From Candidatus Thiodiazotropha endoloripes (GTDB taxonomy: Bacteria > Pseudomonadota > Gammaproteobacteria > Chromatiales > Chromatiaceae): a DNA stretch of 64,000 bases. The position numbers and the translations under genes are program-made. Shown here in pieces: positions 36,738-46,613 of the stretch; the stretch's first letter is position 1; each line of letters opens with the position of its first letter. The stretch covers positions 1,302,001 through 1,366,000 of the forward strand of contig NZ_LVJW01000006.1 of NCBI RefSeq assembly GCF_001708965.1, written 5' to 3'. Under the pieces are notes generated by a model. It did not search any database. It saw only the letters and a list, made by a program, of their open reading frames with translations, and was not told where the DNA came from.

Positions 36738-38306
36738 ATGAAGATCAATCACCCTGTGACCAACCGGGAAAAGGAAGTTCAACAACATCAAAACATTCTC
36801 TCGACCACCGACCTGAAAGGCGCCATCACCTACGTCAATCAGGATTTTATTGAGATCAGCGGCTTCGACAATGGTGAGCTGTGTGGTCACAATCATAATA
36901 TTGTACGTCACCCCGATATGCCTCCTGTGGCCTTTGAAAGCCTTTGGGATACGGTTAAAAAGGGCAATCCCTGGATGGGAATCGTTAAAAACCGTTGTAA
37001 GAATGGTGATCACTACTGGGTGGACGCTTTTGTGATGCCGATCCTGAAAGGCGGTGAGACCTTCGAGTATCAATCGGTCAGATACAAACCGAAACGTGAG
37101 TGGATTGAGCGGGCCGAGCGGATCTATCAGCGACTGCAGCAGGGCAAGGGGTTGAAGACCAGCCTGTTGGCGCGTATTGGAGTGCGTCAAAAATTGATTC
37201 TGGGTAATCTGCTGGCGCTGCTGCCTGCCCTGGTGCTTGGCCTGTCGGCCGAGACGGAGGCCCTCGGTCTGCTCGGTTTTGCCATCACCGGGCTGTTGAT
37301 GATCGGGGTAAACTCTCTGCTGTTGAGTCCCCTGCAAAAACTGGCAAGCCAGGCAGCCGAGGTCTACGATCAGCCAGCCATGCGTCAGGTCTATACCGGC
37401 CGGGATGATGAGTTCGGTCAGATTCAGCTGGCACTGAAAATGCAATCGTCACAGATCAATGCGATTGTCGGCCGCCTCTCGGACACCACATCCAAACTGT
37501 CGGATCTGGCCCAGGTGAACTACGGTACTTCGGTGCAGGCCAACCAGGGGGTTGAGAAGCAGCAACAGGAGCTCTCCATGGTGGCCACTGCCATGACACA
37601 GATGGTGGCAACCGTTCAAGAGATTGCCCGCAATACTGTGCTTGCCGCAGAAGCCACCCGCTCTGGCCAGAAAAAGAGTGGTTCCGGGCAGGAGGTTGTG
37701 CAGCAGACGGTCGATTCGATCAATGCCCTCTCCGGGGATGTTCAGCAGGCGGCGGGTGTGATCAATCGACTTTCAAAACAGAGTGCGGATATCGTGGGTG
37801 TGCTTGAAGTGATCAAAGACATTGCGGAGCAGACCAATCTGCTGGCGCTGAATGCAGCGATCGAGGCCGCCCGGGCGGGAGAGAACGGCCGGGGTTTTGC
37901 GGTAGTCGCCGATGAGGTGCGTAACCTGGCCAGCAGAACCACCCAGTCTGCCAAGGAGATCGAAGAGATGATCGAGCGTCTGCAGGCTGGCAGCAGTCAG
38001 GCTGTCGGGGTGATGGAACAGAGTCGTTCGCAGGCAGAGTCCTGTGTCACGTTGGCGGCCAAGGCTGGCGATGCGCTGCAGAGCATCTCCGGGGTGATCG
38101 ATAGCATTACCGATATGAATCACCATATCGCCACCGCTTCAGAGCAGCAGAGTTCGGTGGCTGAGGAGATCAATCAGAATATCGTCAATATCAACCAGGT
38201 GGCTGACAGCACCTCCGAGGGTGCGCACAAGAGTGTGCAGGCCACAGAAGAGATGGCGGAAGCAATTGAGCGTCTCGATAATCTGGTGATGCAGTTCAAG
38301 CGCTGA
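36738..38306 (+). CDS. Aer-like methyl-accepting chemotaxis protein
   Basis: A 522-residue receptor with an N-terminal Aer-type PAS (about 10-115): [33 protein letters not shown] and [16 protein letters not shown] membrane hairpin follows (about 155-205), then a HAMP and a signalling domain with [20 protein letters not shown] and [14 protein letters not shown]. There is no periplasmic domain. By analogy with Aer it would mediate energy or redox taxis through FAD. I use the ATG at 36738 with GAGGG upstream; a TTG at 36675 would add 21 residues. It diverges from the PAS-MCP-PAS genes. Confidence 0.9.
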   Translation: MKINHPVTNREKEVQQHQNILSTTDLKGAITYVNQDFIEISGFDNGELCGHNHNIVRHPDMPPVAFESLWDTVKKGNPWMGIVKNRCKNGDHYWVDAFVMPILKGGETFEYQSVRYKPKREWIERAERIYQRLQQGKGLKTSLLARIGVRQKLILGNLLALLPALVLGLSAETEALGLLGFAITGLLMIGVNSLLLSPLQKLASQAAEVYDQPAMRQVYTGRDDEFGQIQLALKMQSSQINAIVGRLSDTTSKLSDLAQVNYGTSVQANQGVEKQQQELSMVATAMTQMVATVQEIARNTVLAAEATRSGQKKSGSGQEVVQQTVDSINALSGDVQQAAGVINRLSKQSADIVGVLEVIKDIAEQTNLLALNAAIEAARAGENGRGFAVVADEVRNLASRTTQSAKEIEEMIERLQAGSSQAVGVMEQSRSQAESCVTLAAKAGDALQSISGVIDSITDMNHHIATASEQQSSVAEEINQNIVNINQVADSTSEGAHKSVQATEEMAEAIERLDNLVMQFKR

Positions 38307-38353
38307 ACGGATGGCTGGCTTGTAACCGACTTGAATGGCTGAGTGGTGCTGTG

Positions 38354-40228
38354 TCAGGCGCTGGCCTTGTTCGACGCTTCCGGCTTGCTCTGATTTTCAT
38401 GCTCCGGAACCAGCAGACCCAGTAACGCCCGCAACTGCTGACTGTCGAGCGCCTCTGTGGCAGTGGTCATCTGTTGCATGACACCGTTCAGCCACTCCCA
38501 GTCGACCTGACGGTGGTGGGCCAGCAGGACCTTTTCATGGCTGGTCTTGGCGAGCTCTTCCTTCTCGTGAAACAGCTCCTCGTAGAGCTTTTCTCCAGGT
38601 CGCAGGCCGATGTACTCAATTTGAATATCCTGCCCCAGGGTGCGCCCCGAGAGGTGGATCATCTGCTCGGCCAGGTAGCTGATCTTGATCGGCTCTCCCA
38701 TATCGAGAACAAAGATCTCGCCCCCATCCCCCATCACCACGGTCTGCATGATCAGCTGACAGGCCTCCGGGATGGTCATGAAATAGCGCTCCATTCTGGG
38801 GTCGGTGACGGTCACCGGCCCACCCTCTTCGATCTGCTTGCGAAACAGCGGAATCACACTCCCTGCAGAGCCCAGTACATTGCCGAAACGGACCGTAATG
38901 AAGCGGGTATCTGAATGGGCATTGAGATTCTGGCAAAAGATCTCCGCTCCGCGCTTGCTGGCCCCCATCACATTGGCCGGATTGACTGCTTTGTCGGTGG
39001 AGACCAGGACGAACACGCCCGTCGCGTATCGGTTTGCCATTTCAGCCACCACCCGGGTACCGAGCACATTGTTGCGCACTGCCTGACGAATCCGGTTTTC
39101 AAGCATCGGCACATGTTTGTAGGCTGCCGCGTGAAACACCACTTCAGGCCGGTATTCATCGAACAGGTTTTCCACGTAGACCTGGTCGGTGATGTCGCCG
39201 AGATGACAGTCCAGGTTCAACTCCGGATAGCTGTTCAATAGCTCCATCTCGATGGAGTAGAGGTTGAATTCACTGTTTTCCAATAGCACCAGCTTGGCGG
39301 GCTTGAGCTTGGCAAGCTGTCTGCAGAGCTCAGAACCGATCGAGCCACCGGCGCCGGTGACCAGGATCACCTTGCCGGCCAGTGTGGCATCGATCGCCTG
39401 CCAGTCGAGGGAGACCGGGTTGCGGCCCAGCAGATCCTCGATCGAGACCTGCCTCAGGTGGTTGATCTGTACATTCCCCGACATCAGGTCGTTGAGCTGG
39501 GGTACAGATCGGAAAGGCACGCCGGCGGATTCACAAAACTCGACCACCCGTCGCATCTGTGAGGATGAGGCGGAAGGGATCGCCAGCATGATGATATCGA
39601 TACTCAGCTCTTCACAGAGTGCCGGGATATCCTCACTGGTGCCGGCCACCGGCAGGCCGTGAATCTCCCGCCCCTGGCGTCGCTGTTTGTCATCGACAAA
39701 GGCCACCGGTCTGAAGTCACCGCGCCGGTTGCGCAGGATGTCTCTGGCCAGCATCTCGCCGGCTTTGCCGGAACCGACGATCAGTACCCGTTTACCCGGC
39801 GCCAGATCCAGGTGTCTGTCCTTGAGCAGACGATAGATCAAGCGCGGTCCGCTCAGCAGCATCACCAGCAGAATGGCATGAATCACCGGGACTGAACGGG
39901 GCACGCCGCCGGCCCGGGTAAAGACGAACAGTAACGCCACCCCGACCACGGTACCGACCAGCACCGCTTTGAGAATCCGCATGATGTCGGGCAGGGAGGC
40001 AAATCGCCAGATGCCCCGGTAGAGGCCGAACAGCAGAAACGCGGCCAGCTGAACCGGGAGTATGTAGAGCAGGGCCTGCAGTGCATCCTGATAGAAAGAG
40101 ACAGGCACAACCTCCAGGTTGTAGCGGAACCAGAAGGCCAGAAACCAGGCGACCGGCACCATCAGCACGTCATGAGCCAGGGCGACCCCCTGGGATCGTA
40201 AATGACGCGGTAAGATCTGTCGGCTCAT
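38354..40228 (-). CDS. WbpM/CapD-type nucleoside-diphosphate sugar 4,6-dehydratase
   Basis: A 624-residue membrane protein. N-terminal helices (four, about 15-140) precede a first Rossmann domain (KRVLIVGSGKAGEM, near 165) and a second SDR domain with VTGAGGSIGSELC (near 300). The active-site trio is STDKAV and MGASK, the S-M-K arrangement of WbpM/FlaA1-type UDP-GlcNAc 4,6-dehydratases rather than the Tyr form. The start ATG at 40228 follows AGGAGTGG; the longer frame to 40447 is not needed. It makes a precursor for rare deoxy sugars in surface polysaccharides. The sugar product cannot be named. Confidence 0.9.
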   Translation of the reverse strand: MSRQILPRHLRSQGVALAHDVLMVPVAWFLAFWFRYNLEVVPVSFYQDALQALLYILPVQLAAFLLFGLYRGIWRFASLPDIMRILKAVLVGTVVGVALLFVFTRAGGVPRSVPVIHAILLVMLLSGPRLIYRLLKDRHLDLAPGKRVLIVGSGKAGEMLARDILRNRRGDFRPVAFVDDKQRRQGREIHGLPVAGTSEDIPALCEELSIDIIMLAIPSASSSQMRRVVEFCESAGVPFRSVPQLNDLMSGNVQINHLRQVSIEDLLGRNPVSLDWQAIDATLAGKVILVTGAGGSIGSELCRQLAKLKPAKLVLLENSEFNLYSIEMELLNSYPELNLDCHLGDITDQVYVENLFDEYRPEVVFHAAAYKHVPMLENRIRQAVRNNVLGTRVVAEMANRYATGVFVLVSTDKAVNPANVMGASKRGAEIFCQNLNAHSDTRFITVRFGNVLGSAGSVIPLFRKQIEEGGPVTVTDPRMERYFMTIPEACQLIMQTVVMGDGGEIFVLDMGEPIKISYLAEQMIHLSGRTLGQDIQIEYIGLRPGEKLYEELFHEKEELAKTSHEKVLLAHHRQVDWEWLNGVMQQMTTATEALDSQQLRALLGLLVPEHENQSKPEASNKASA

Positions 40229-40819
40229 GCAACCACTCCTGGGGCCCTCTGCACAAATTGCTGGTTTAGGGCCTGTTAACACTAATCCAATACGCCCTGC
40301 TGGGTCTGGATTAGTGTTAACAGGCCCTAGTTCGCCGGGCATTCTAACCCATTCTGCCGGCTGTGCTGAGGTTGAAGAACGAAGTGAGTTGGCAGAATCG
40401 GGTATTGTGTCCCCTGCAAGCTCCTGCCTGATCAGGTTGGGCAGCATGTAACAAGCTGATTTGAAGGCATAAATTCTTTGTTTGCGGTATTGTGTCAGCA
40501 GCTGTGGGGGCTATTGTGGGGGGACAAGCGGATGATCCGTCGGTCGTATCAAGACTGCCTGGGTGTTTGATTAGCTTTGGCTATTATTCCTGTTACGGTT
40601 TCTTTAGAATGCGCCAACTGCTTTGCTGAGCAACCTGTGTACAGGCCCTGGATTGAATCTCAGTCAACGCCGCTCAGTGCCAGAAGCCTGCTTTAAAAGC
40701 GCTACAATTCCGGGCAGCGATAGAGCATCGATCACCGGGTGCGGCTCAATTCACAATACCGGTGAACTATTGTTGAGTAACAGAGAATTATTAAAGTTTG
40801 ATCCGGTCTCATAGAGTCA
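40229..40819. other. Intergenic region between dehydratase gene and gspE (591 bp)
   Basis: It contains a perfect 23-bp inverted repeat (40267-40329; separate entry) and a second hairpin with arms ATTCTGCC (40351-40358) and GGCAGAAT (40391-40398). TACAAT at about 40704 may be part of a promoter for gspE. A 63-residue frame at 40623-40814 is unlike any family and lacks support. I see no other gene. Confidence 0.5.
40267..40329. repeat. Perfect 23-bp inverted repeat, dispersed element
   Basis: The arms 40267-40289 and 40307-40329 are perfect inverted copies around a 17-base loop, each with TGTTAACA inside. Near-identical right-arm sequence recurs at 63642-63665 (one mismatch in 24), and the 12-base core TGTTAACAGGCC at 43850-43861. 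This makes it a dispersed palindromic repeat. Confidence 0.75.
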
Positions 40820-42547
40820 ATGTCGTCACTATCCACAATCGATCAAGAGTTTCAGCCTGGTGATACCGGCGTATTGACCTACCTCAGGGGTACAGGTCGT
40901 CTGACTCCGCAAGATCATGGCCGGGCTGAGAATTTTTCCCGCGAGACCGGTGAGAGTGAAGCCGAGACATTGATCCATCTGGGTTTGATCTCTGAGAGCG
41001 ACCTGGTGCAGGTGCTGACTGAGATCTATGATCTGTCAGCCGTCATGGATGCCGCTGAGTACCCGGAAGAGCCGGTTCACAGCCAGGCGATCACTTTTCG
41101 CTTTCTGAAAGAGGCCAAAGCCATACCCCTTGTCGTGGAGGCGGAGCGGATGGTTGTGGCGGTGGCCGACCCCGGACAGTCCTACATCAGTCGAGGTCTG
41201 CAGTTGATCACCGACCGTCCGGTCACGCTGAAAGTGGGGCGCCTGTCAGAGATCGAGTCGGCCCTGGAGCGGGCCTATGGGGCCGGACGCAGCGCGATGG
41301 GTGAGATCGTCGATGACCTGGACGATGCGCAGGAGTCGGAAGAGAGCATCGAGCATTTGAAGGATCTGGCCAGTGAAGCGCCGATCATCCGCCTGGTGAA
41401 CCATATCCTGCAACGGGCGGTTGAGGCGGATGCCTCGGATATCCATATCGAGCCGTTCGAGGAGACCCTGATGGTGCGCTATCGGATCGATGGCATTCTC
41501 TCCGAGGCCGAATCCCCGCCGGCCCACTCCACGGCGGCGATCATCTCCCGGATCAAGATCATGGCCAAGCTCAATATCGCTGAACAGCGGGTGCCTCAGG
41601 ATGGGCGGATTTCGGTAAAGATCCAGGGTAACGAGCTGGAGCTACGTGTCTCAACCGTACCCACCCTCTACGGCGAGAGTCTGGTTATCCGGCTGCTCAA
41701 CAAAAAGAGCATCAGTTTCGAGTTCGACCGGCTCGGCTTCGGTAACACTTCGTTGACCCGGCTGCAGCAATCCCTGCAGCAACCGAATGGCATCATTCTG
41801 GTTACCGGTCCCACCGGCAGTGGTAAGAGCACCACGCTCTACACCGCCCTCAGTCAGCTCAACCGACCCGGGGTGAAGATCATCACGGTTGAGGATCCGG
41901 TCGAGTACAAACTGGAGGGGATCAATCAGATCCAGGTCAAACCGCAGGTGGGGATGGATTTTGCCAATGCCCTGCGGGCCATCGTACGGCAGGATCCGGA
42001 CATCATCATGGTGGGTGAGATGCGTGATGCGGAGACGGTGCGTATTGCGGTGCAGGCCGCGCTGACCGGACATCTGGTGCTCTCCACCCTGCATACCAAT
42101 GACGCGGCTGGAACTGTCAGCCGGTTGTTGGACATGGGGGTCGAGCCCTACCTGCTGGCCTCCACGGTCAATGCCATCGTGGCACAACGTCTCGCCCGGC
42201 GACTCTGTAACCATTGTAAAAAATCCTATCTCGCCGATCAGACCCTGGCGCAACGTTTTATCCAGGCCGGACTGGTCAATGAGGGGGAGCCGGTCACGCT
42301 CTATCATCCGACAGGCTGTGAAAGCTGTGCGCAAACCGGCTACAGCGGTCGGATGAATATTGCCGAGGTGCTGCTGATCAGTGAACAGGTGCGACAGCTG
42401 GTGACTCAACGGGCCACCGCATCCACCATCCAGCAGCAGGGGATCGAGGAGGGGATGGATACCATGTATCGCGACGGTCTGGCCAAGGTGCTGCAGGGGC
42501 TGACCTCCTATGAAGAGTTGATGCGGGTCAGCGAAGAGGATGAGTAA
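40820..42547 (+). CDS. gspE: Type II secretion system ATPase GspE
   Basis: GspE is the hexameric cytoplasmic ATPase that powers pseudopilus assembly. The 575-residue protein has an N-terminal T2SSE_N domain, then the AAA-like core with Walker A GPTGSGKST (about 331-339), an Asp box and the conserved RAIVRQDPDIIMVGEMRDAE. Two Cys pairs in the tail (LCNHCKKSY and CESCAQTGYSGR) form the zinc-binding domain found in GspE. It starts a long operon. Its stop overlaps the gspF start by one base. Confidence 0.95.
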   Translation: MSSLSTIDQEFQPGDTGVLTYLRGTGRLTPQDHGRAENFSRETGESEAETLIHLGLISESDLVQVLTEIYDLSAVMDAAEYPEEPVHSQAITFRFLKEAKAIPLVVEAERMVVAVADPGQSYISRGLQLITDRPVTLKVGRLSEIESALERAYGAGRSAMGEIVDDLDDAQESEESIEHLKDLASEAPIIRLVNHILQRAVEADASDIHIEPFEETLMVRYRIDGILSEAESPPAHSTAAIISRIKIMAKLNIAEQRVPQDGRISVKIQGNELELRVSTVPTLYGESLVIRLLNKKSISFEFDRLGFGNTSLTRLQQSLQQPNGIILVTGPTGSGKSTTLYTALSQLNRPGVKIITVEDPVEYKLEGINQIQVKPQVGMDFANALRAIVRQDPDIIMVGEMRDAETVRIAVQAALTGHLVLSTLHTNDAAGTVSRLLDMGVEPYLLASTVNAIVAQRLARRLCNHCKKSYLADQTLAQRFIQAGLVNEGEPVTLYHPTGCESCAQTGYSGRMNIAEVLLISEQVRQLVTQRATASTIQQQGIEEGMDTMYRDGLAKVLQGLTSYEELMRVSEEDE

Positions 42548-43761
42548 TGGCGCTGTTCAGCTATCGGGCGAGTAATTCGCTGGGAGAGACCCTGCAGGGT
42601 GAGATGGAGGCTGAAGAGAGCCGCCAGGTGATCATCGAGCTGCAGCGTGAACAGCTGATACCGATTGAGGTGAAGCGGGTCACCGGACTGCGAGGATTGC
42701 TTGGTTACCGCAGCGGCCAGGAGAAGAAGGTCGGCCAAAAACAGATTCTTGCCTTTGCCAAAGAGCTGGCAACCCTGCTCAAGGCAGGTATGCCGCTGGA
42801 GGGAGCACTCTCCCTGATGGCCCGTTTGAACAGCGACCAGAAGATGGCCAATGTGATCGATGAGCTGAATGATTCGATCAAAGGCGGCGCCACCTTCTCC
42901 CGGGCGTTGGAGAGACAGCGCGATATCTTCCCCAGGCTGTTTGTCAGCATGATCAAGGCGGGTGAGGCCGGCGGCATGCTGGGGGAGGCCCTGGAGCGCA
43001 TCACTGACTATATGGAGCGCTCTCAGGCGCTGCGTGAGAGTGTCCGGTCGGCGCTGATCTACCCGACCATTCTGCTGCTGGTGGCAGTCGTCTCCATCAT
43101 GGTGCTGCTGGTGTTTGTGGTACCCCAGTTCAGTCAGATGTTCGAGGACATGGGGCGGGAACTCCCGGTGGCCACTCAAATCATACTAGCTGCAGGAGAG
43201 TTTCTGACCAGCTACTGGTGGCTGCTGCTGGCCCTGGTTTTCCTCGGCATCGCCCTGTTCCGTATCTGGCTGGAGAAGGGGGATAACCAATACCGTCTGG
43301 ATCGCTGGCTGCTCGGCCTGCCCCTGATTGGCGATCTGCTGCTGAAGGTGGAGACCGCACGCCTCTCCCGGACTCTGGCCTCGCTGCTGAACAATGGTCT
43401 GACCCTGCTGAATGCGGTAAAGCTCTCCCAGGAGGTGCTGAACAATAGCTATCTTGCCCAGGGTATCGAGCAGGCGGCTCAGCAGTTGAAGCAGGGTAAG
43501 GGTCTGTCGGCGCCGCTGATCGAGCAGAAGCTGTTGCCGGAGCTGGCGATAAGAATGCTCCAGGTTGGTGAGGAGTCCGGTGAAATCGATACCATGCTGA
43601 CGGATGTGGCGGATGTCTATGATCGCGAGGTGCGCGAGAGCGTGCAGCGTTTGCTGACCCTGGTCGAGCCTGTGCTGATTGTCGGCTTGGGATTGATCGT
43701 CGCGGGTATTATCATCTCCATCCTGCTGGCGATGCTGAGTGTCAACGATCTGGCTTTCTGA
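42547..43761 (+). CDS. gspF: Type II secretion system inner-membrane protein GspF
   Basis: A 404-residue polytopic protein that joins GspE to the pseudopilus assembly platform. It consists of two related cytoplasmic T2SSF domains (about 65-190 and 270-390) and three helices: near 165-190, 220-240 and 375-400. The N-terminus MALFSYRASNSLGETLQGEM is typical. It overlaps gspE by one base, and a 114-bp gap separates it from gspG. That gap contains a copy of the TGTTAACAGGCC element (43850-43861). Confidence 0.95.
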   Translation: MALFSYRASNSLGETLQGEMEAEESRQVIIELQREQLIPIEVKRVTGLRGLLGYRSGQEKKVGQKQILAFAKELATLLKAGMPLEGALSLMARLNSDQKMANVIDELNDSIKGGATFSRALERQRDIFPRLFVSMIKAGEAGGMLGEALERITDYMERSQALRESVRSALIYPTILLLVAVVSIMVLLVFVVPQFSQMFEDMGRELPVATQIILAAGEFLTSYWWLLLALVFLGIALFRIWLEKGDNQYRLDRWLLGLPLIGDLLLKVETARLSRTLASLLNNGLTLLNAVKLSQEVLNNSYLAQGIEQAAQQLKQGKGLSAPLIEQKLLPELAIRMLQVGEESGEIDTMLTDVADVYDREVRESVQRLLTLVEPVLIVGLGLIVAGIIISILLAMLSVNDLAF

Positions 43762-43875
43762 TCGATGTGAGGCAGCAAATGGTTGTGCTGCCCGTGGATA
43801 GTGATTAACGTGGGGGGATTCAGAGCGACTCAATCCCTCTGTCAGAAAATGTTAACAGGCCGCAAGAGAAATTGA

Positions 43876-44310
43876 ATGATGAATGTTAAGAATCAACGCG
43901 CTTCTGCAAGAGGCTTTACCCTGATCGAACTGCTGGTGGTGATGGCGATTCTTGCCATGCTGGCCGGTCTGGTGGGGCCCAGGGTAATGAGTGCACTCGG
44001 TGAGTCGAAGAGTAAAACCGCCCGGGTTCAGATCGAAGAGCTTTCGGCGGCCCTCGATATCTACCGTCTCGACACGGGTAACTACCCCCGGGGCGAGCAG
44101 GGGCTGGAAGCGCTGGTACAGCGTGTGGACGGTCTGGATAACTGGAACGGCCCCTACCTGAAAAAAACCAAACTGCCGAAAGATCCCTGGGGTGCTGCCT
44201 ACATCTATCGCTATCCCGGTGAGCATGGTGACTATGACCTCTACTCCCTCGGTGCGGATGGGGTTGAAGGGGGAGAGGGAGAGTCCAAGGATATCAATGG
44301 TTGGGAGTGA
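43876..44310 (+). CDS. gspG: Major pseudopilin GspG
   Basis: GspG is the main subunit of the secretion pseudopilus. The prepilin leader ends at Gly before FTLIELLVVMAILAML, which is cut and N-methylated by a prepilin peptidase. The 144-residue size and LDTGNYPRGEQGLEALV and KDPWGAAYIYRYPGEHGDYD are diagnostic for GspG. Tandem ATGs exist at 43876 and 43879. Its last codons overlap gspH by 14 bases. Confidence 0.97.
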   Translation: MMNVKNQRASARGFTLIELLVVMAILAMLAGLVGPRVMSALGESKSKTARVQIEELSAALDIYRLDTGNYPRGEQGLEALVQRVDGLDNWNGPYLKKTKLPKDPWGAAYIYRYPGEHGDYDLYSLGADGVEGGEGESKDINGWE

Positions 44311-44764
44311 GCGGGCAGGGTCATCCCTGAAACCGGCAGGCTTCACCCTGCTGGAGTTGCTGATCGTGCTGGTTATCGCTGCGGCTCTGGTGGCGCTGGT
44401 TCCCCCGGCGATCAATCGAGTGTTGCCTGGCGTGAAGCTGAAAGGGGCCAGTCAGGAGATGGCCTCGGCGATCAGATTTCTTCGTGGCTGGTCTGTGTCA
44501 CAGGGTGAGCAGGGCGTGTTTCTACTCGACCTGGAACAGAAGCACTACACCATCACACCCAGAGAGAAGGTCTACGAGATTCCCCAGGATGCCGAGTTGA
44601 AATTGGTTGCCGCCAGTGATGAAGCAGATGGCGAGCAACAGGGCGGCATCCGCTTTTTTCCCGATGGTAGCTCCAGCGGTGGCAGAATCACACTCAGCGA
44701 CGCTGGTAGATCCCATCGGATCGATGTGGACTGGCTGACTGGCAGGGTCTCTCTTGTCCATTAG
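44297..44764 (+). CDS. gspH: Minor pseudopilin GspH
   Basis: A 155-residue minor pseudopilin. The leader ends at Gly in KPAGFTLLELLIVLVIAAAL, followed by the transmembrane helix. The start ATG at 44297 has AAGGA upstream and overlaps gspG by 14 bases; the frame is open to 44192 but that would add residues within gspG. The globular part (SAIRFLRGWSVSQGEQGVFL) fits the GspH family. The start of gspI overlaps its end by 11 bases. Confidence 0.9.
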   Translation: MVGSERAGSSLKPAGFTLLELLIVLVIAAALVALVPPAINRVLPGVKLKGASQEMASAIRFLRGWSVSQGEQGVFLLDLEQKHYTITPREKVYEIPQDAELKLVAASDEADGEQQGGIRFFPDGSSSGGRITLSDAGRSHRIDVDWLTGRVSLVH

Positions 44765-45128
44765 CTTTCGACAGAAGGGCTTTTCACTGCTGGAGGTTCT
44801 GGTCGCCTTCACCCTGCTGGCGGTCACGCTGGGGGTGATGATGCAAACCCTCTCCAGCAACAGCCGTGGTCTGGCGATCGCGGCACAGCACTCCCATGCC
44901 GCCACCCTGGCGGAGTCGCTGATCGCGCAAGCGGGGGTGACGATCCCGTTACAAGTCTCCAGCACCGAAGGTATCTCTGAGAGCGGTTACGAGTGGCAAC
45001 TTAAGATTGAAGAGAATTCACTGGAGACTGGTGTCTACCAGGAGTCCTCTTTTCTGGTTACAGCTGAGGTCTCCTGGGGGGAGACCGCAACCGGCAGACG
45101 CTATGTGTTGTCCAGTTTGCGCTACTGA
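44754..45128 (+). CDS. gspI: Minor pseudopilin GspI
   Basis: A 124-residue minor pseudopilin with leader ending at Gly before FSLLEVLVAFTLLAVTLGV. It starts with TTG at 44754, 11 bases inside gspH, and no better start is in frame. The size and the sequence after the helix (SSNSRGLAIAAQHSHAATLA) match GspI. Between this gene and gspJ the reading frames overlap by 26 bases. Confidence 0.88.
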   Translation: MSISFRQKGFSLLEVLVAFTLLAVTLGVMMQTLSSNSRGLAIAAQHSHAATLAESLIAQAGVTIPLQVSSTEGISESGYEWQLKIEENSLETGVYQESSFLVTAEVSWGETATGRRYVLSSLRY

Positions 45129-45816
45129 ACGGCCAGCAGCAGGCTCTCCCAGTCGCGGGTTCACCCTGGTTGAATTGCTCATCGCCCTGGTGCTGATGAG
45201 CCTGATCATGGTGCTGCTCTTCTCCGGTCTGGACCTGGGGCGACGCAGCTGGCATTCAACCGCCGAAGCCACCACACGGCAATCCGATCAAAGACTGGCG
45301 TTCGACTATCTGAAGCAGAGTCTCGGCGGCATGCTCAATGAACGCTTCGATACGGAGGATGGGCCGGAGCCGCTCTTTTACGGCGATCAAAAGCTGCTCC
45401 GCTGGGTTGCTCCCACCGCATCCCAGGCCGGTCTGGGTGGGGCCTCCCTGTTTCGCCTGGAACTGCTGGGGGAAGCTGAGCAAAAGGTGTTGCTGTTGAA
45501 GCGCTGGCTCTACCATCCGGAGGTGCTGGAACAGGAGCCCGAGGCGGGGCGGGACTGGCGTGCAGCGCTGTCGGAGGTGTGGCAACCGGCTGATCAGGAG
45601 GTTGATCCTATCCGTTACAGTGAGCATCTGCTGCTGCCTGAATTGAGCGATCTGCAGCTCTCCTACTATGGCTCGCTTCAACGCGGGGTGCCGGATGAGT
45701 GGCATAGCGAGTGGCAGGAGAGTGAAAAACTGCCGCAGATGATCCGCCTGGTTCTGCGCGGCAAGCAACAGAACTACCCGCCGTTGACCGTGATGGTTCG
45801 GGGGGCGCAGCGATGA
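45103..45816 (+). CDS. gspJ: Minor pseudopilin GspJ
   Basis: A 237-residue minor pseudopilin. The leader MCCPVCATERPAAGSPSRG precedes FTLVELLIALVLMSLIMVL. I use the ATG at 45103, which overlaps gspI by 26 bases; an ATG at 45007 would make a leader of over 50 residues. The large globular domain (about 40-237) fits GspJ. The stop overlaps the gspK start by four bases (ATGA). Confidence 0.88.
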   Translation: MCCPVCATERPAAGSPSRGFTLVELLIALVLMSLIMVLLFSGLDLGRRSWHSTAEATTRQSDQRLAFDYLKQSLGGMLNERFDTEDGPEPLFYGDQKLLRWVAPTASQAGLGGASLFRLELLGEAEQKVLLLKRWLYHPEVLEQEPEAGRDWRAALSEVWQPADQEVDPIRYSEHLLLPELSDLQLSYYGSLQRGVPDEWHSEWQESEKLPQMIRLVLRGKQQNYPPLTVMVRGAQR

Positions 45817-46601
45817 GGCGCAGACAGCGGGGATTGGTGCTGGTACTGGTGCTCTGGGCACTGGTGCTGTTACTGGTGATCGTCTCTGCGGTCTCATCCT
45901 CAGTGCATACCGAGACCACACTGGCTCACCATCAACTGGATCAGACCCGTTTGCGTGCCTTGACCGATGCGGCATTCCACTATGGCGCTGCCCGGGGATA
46001 CGATCCCGATGTGGAGACCGCCTGGCTCACCGATGGGATTACCTATGAGTGGCAGTTTGAAGGGGTCGAGATGGAAATCAGACTGCTCAAGGAGCGGATC
46101 AGACTCGACCTGAACCGTGCGACAGGCCAACAGCTGAAGTCGGTTCTGGAAGCGCTCGAACTGGATACCGAGCACTATGCTCATGTGGTTGATGCCATTC
46201 TCGACTGGCGGGACAGGGACTCCCTGCATCGGCTCAATGGTGCGGAAGATGAACACTATGAGCGGGCCGGAATGCCTTATGGGGCTAAAGACGCCCCCTT
46301 CAGCAGCGTGGATGAGATCGGTCTGATCCTCGGTATCGATGCGGACCTGAAAACAAGCCTGTTGCCATATCTCTCTGTCGGCAGCGTTGCAGGGGGAGGG
46401 ATTGCCTCGCCCCTCTCCAGTGGTTTCGGTAAATCGTCCGGTCTGAATCAGGGCCGTAGGCTCTGGGTGTTGGTAAAAGTGCTGAGAGAGAAACAGCCTT
46501 TCTATGCGCAAGCACTGGTCAGACAATCTAAGGACAGACTGAGGCTGGATAAGATAAACTACGGGGTTTCGTCGGCCGCGTGGCCGCTTGATGATGAGTG
46601 A
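45813..46601 (+). CDS. gspK: Minor pseudopilin GspK
   Basis: A 262-residue pseudopilin, somewhat shorter than typical GspK (about 320). The leader lacks the Glu5-type pseudopilin helix of GspG-J, as is usual for GspK: GLVLVLVLWALVLLLVIVSA. The rest contains the DLNRATGQQLKSVLEALELD and DAILDWRDRDSLHRLNGAED blocks of the family, the latter with acidic residues around WRD. GspK caps the pseudopilus tip with GspI and GspJ. Confidence 0.9.
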   Translation: MRRRQRGLVLVLVLWALVLLLVIVSAVSSSVHTETTLAHHQLDQTRLRALTDAAFHYGAARGYDPDVETAWLTDGITYEWQFEGVEMEIRLLKERIRLDLNRATGQQLKSVLEALELDTEHYAHVVDAILDWRDRDSLHRLNGAEDEHYERAGMPYGAKDAPFSSVDEIGLILGIDADLKTSLLPYLSVGSVAGGGIASPLSSGFGKSSGLNQGRRLWVLVKVLREKQPFYAQALVRQSKDRLRLDKINYGVSSAAWPLDDE

Positions 46602-46613
46602 GGAGTAAGCGAC

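Noticed and set aside
40623-40814. 63-residue frame upstream of gspE
   Set aside because: No ribosome site and no family features; composition is ordinary for random translation of an intergenic region.
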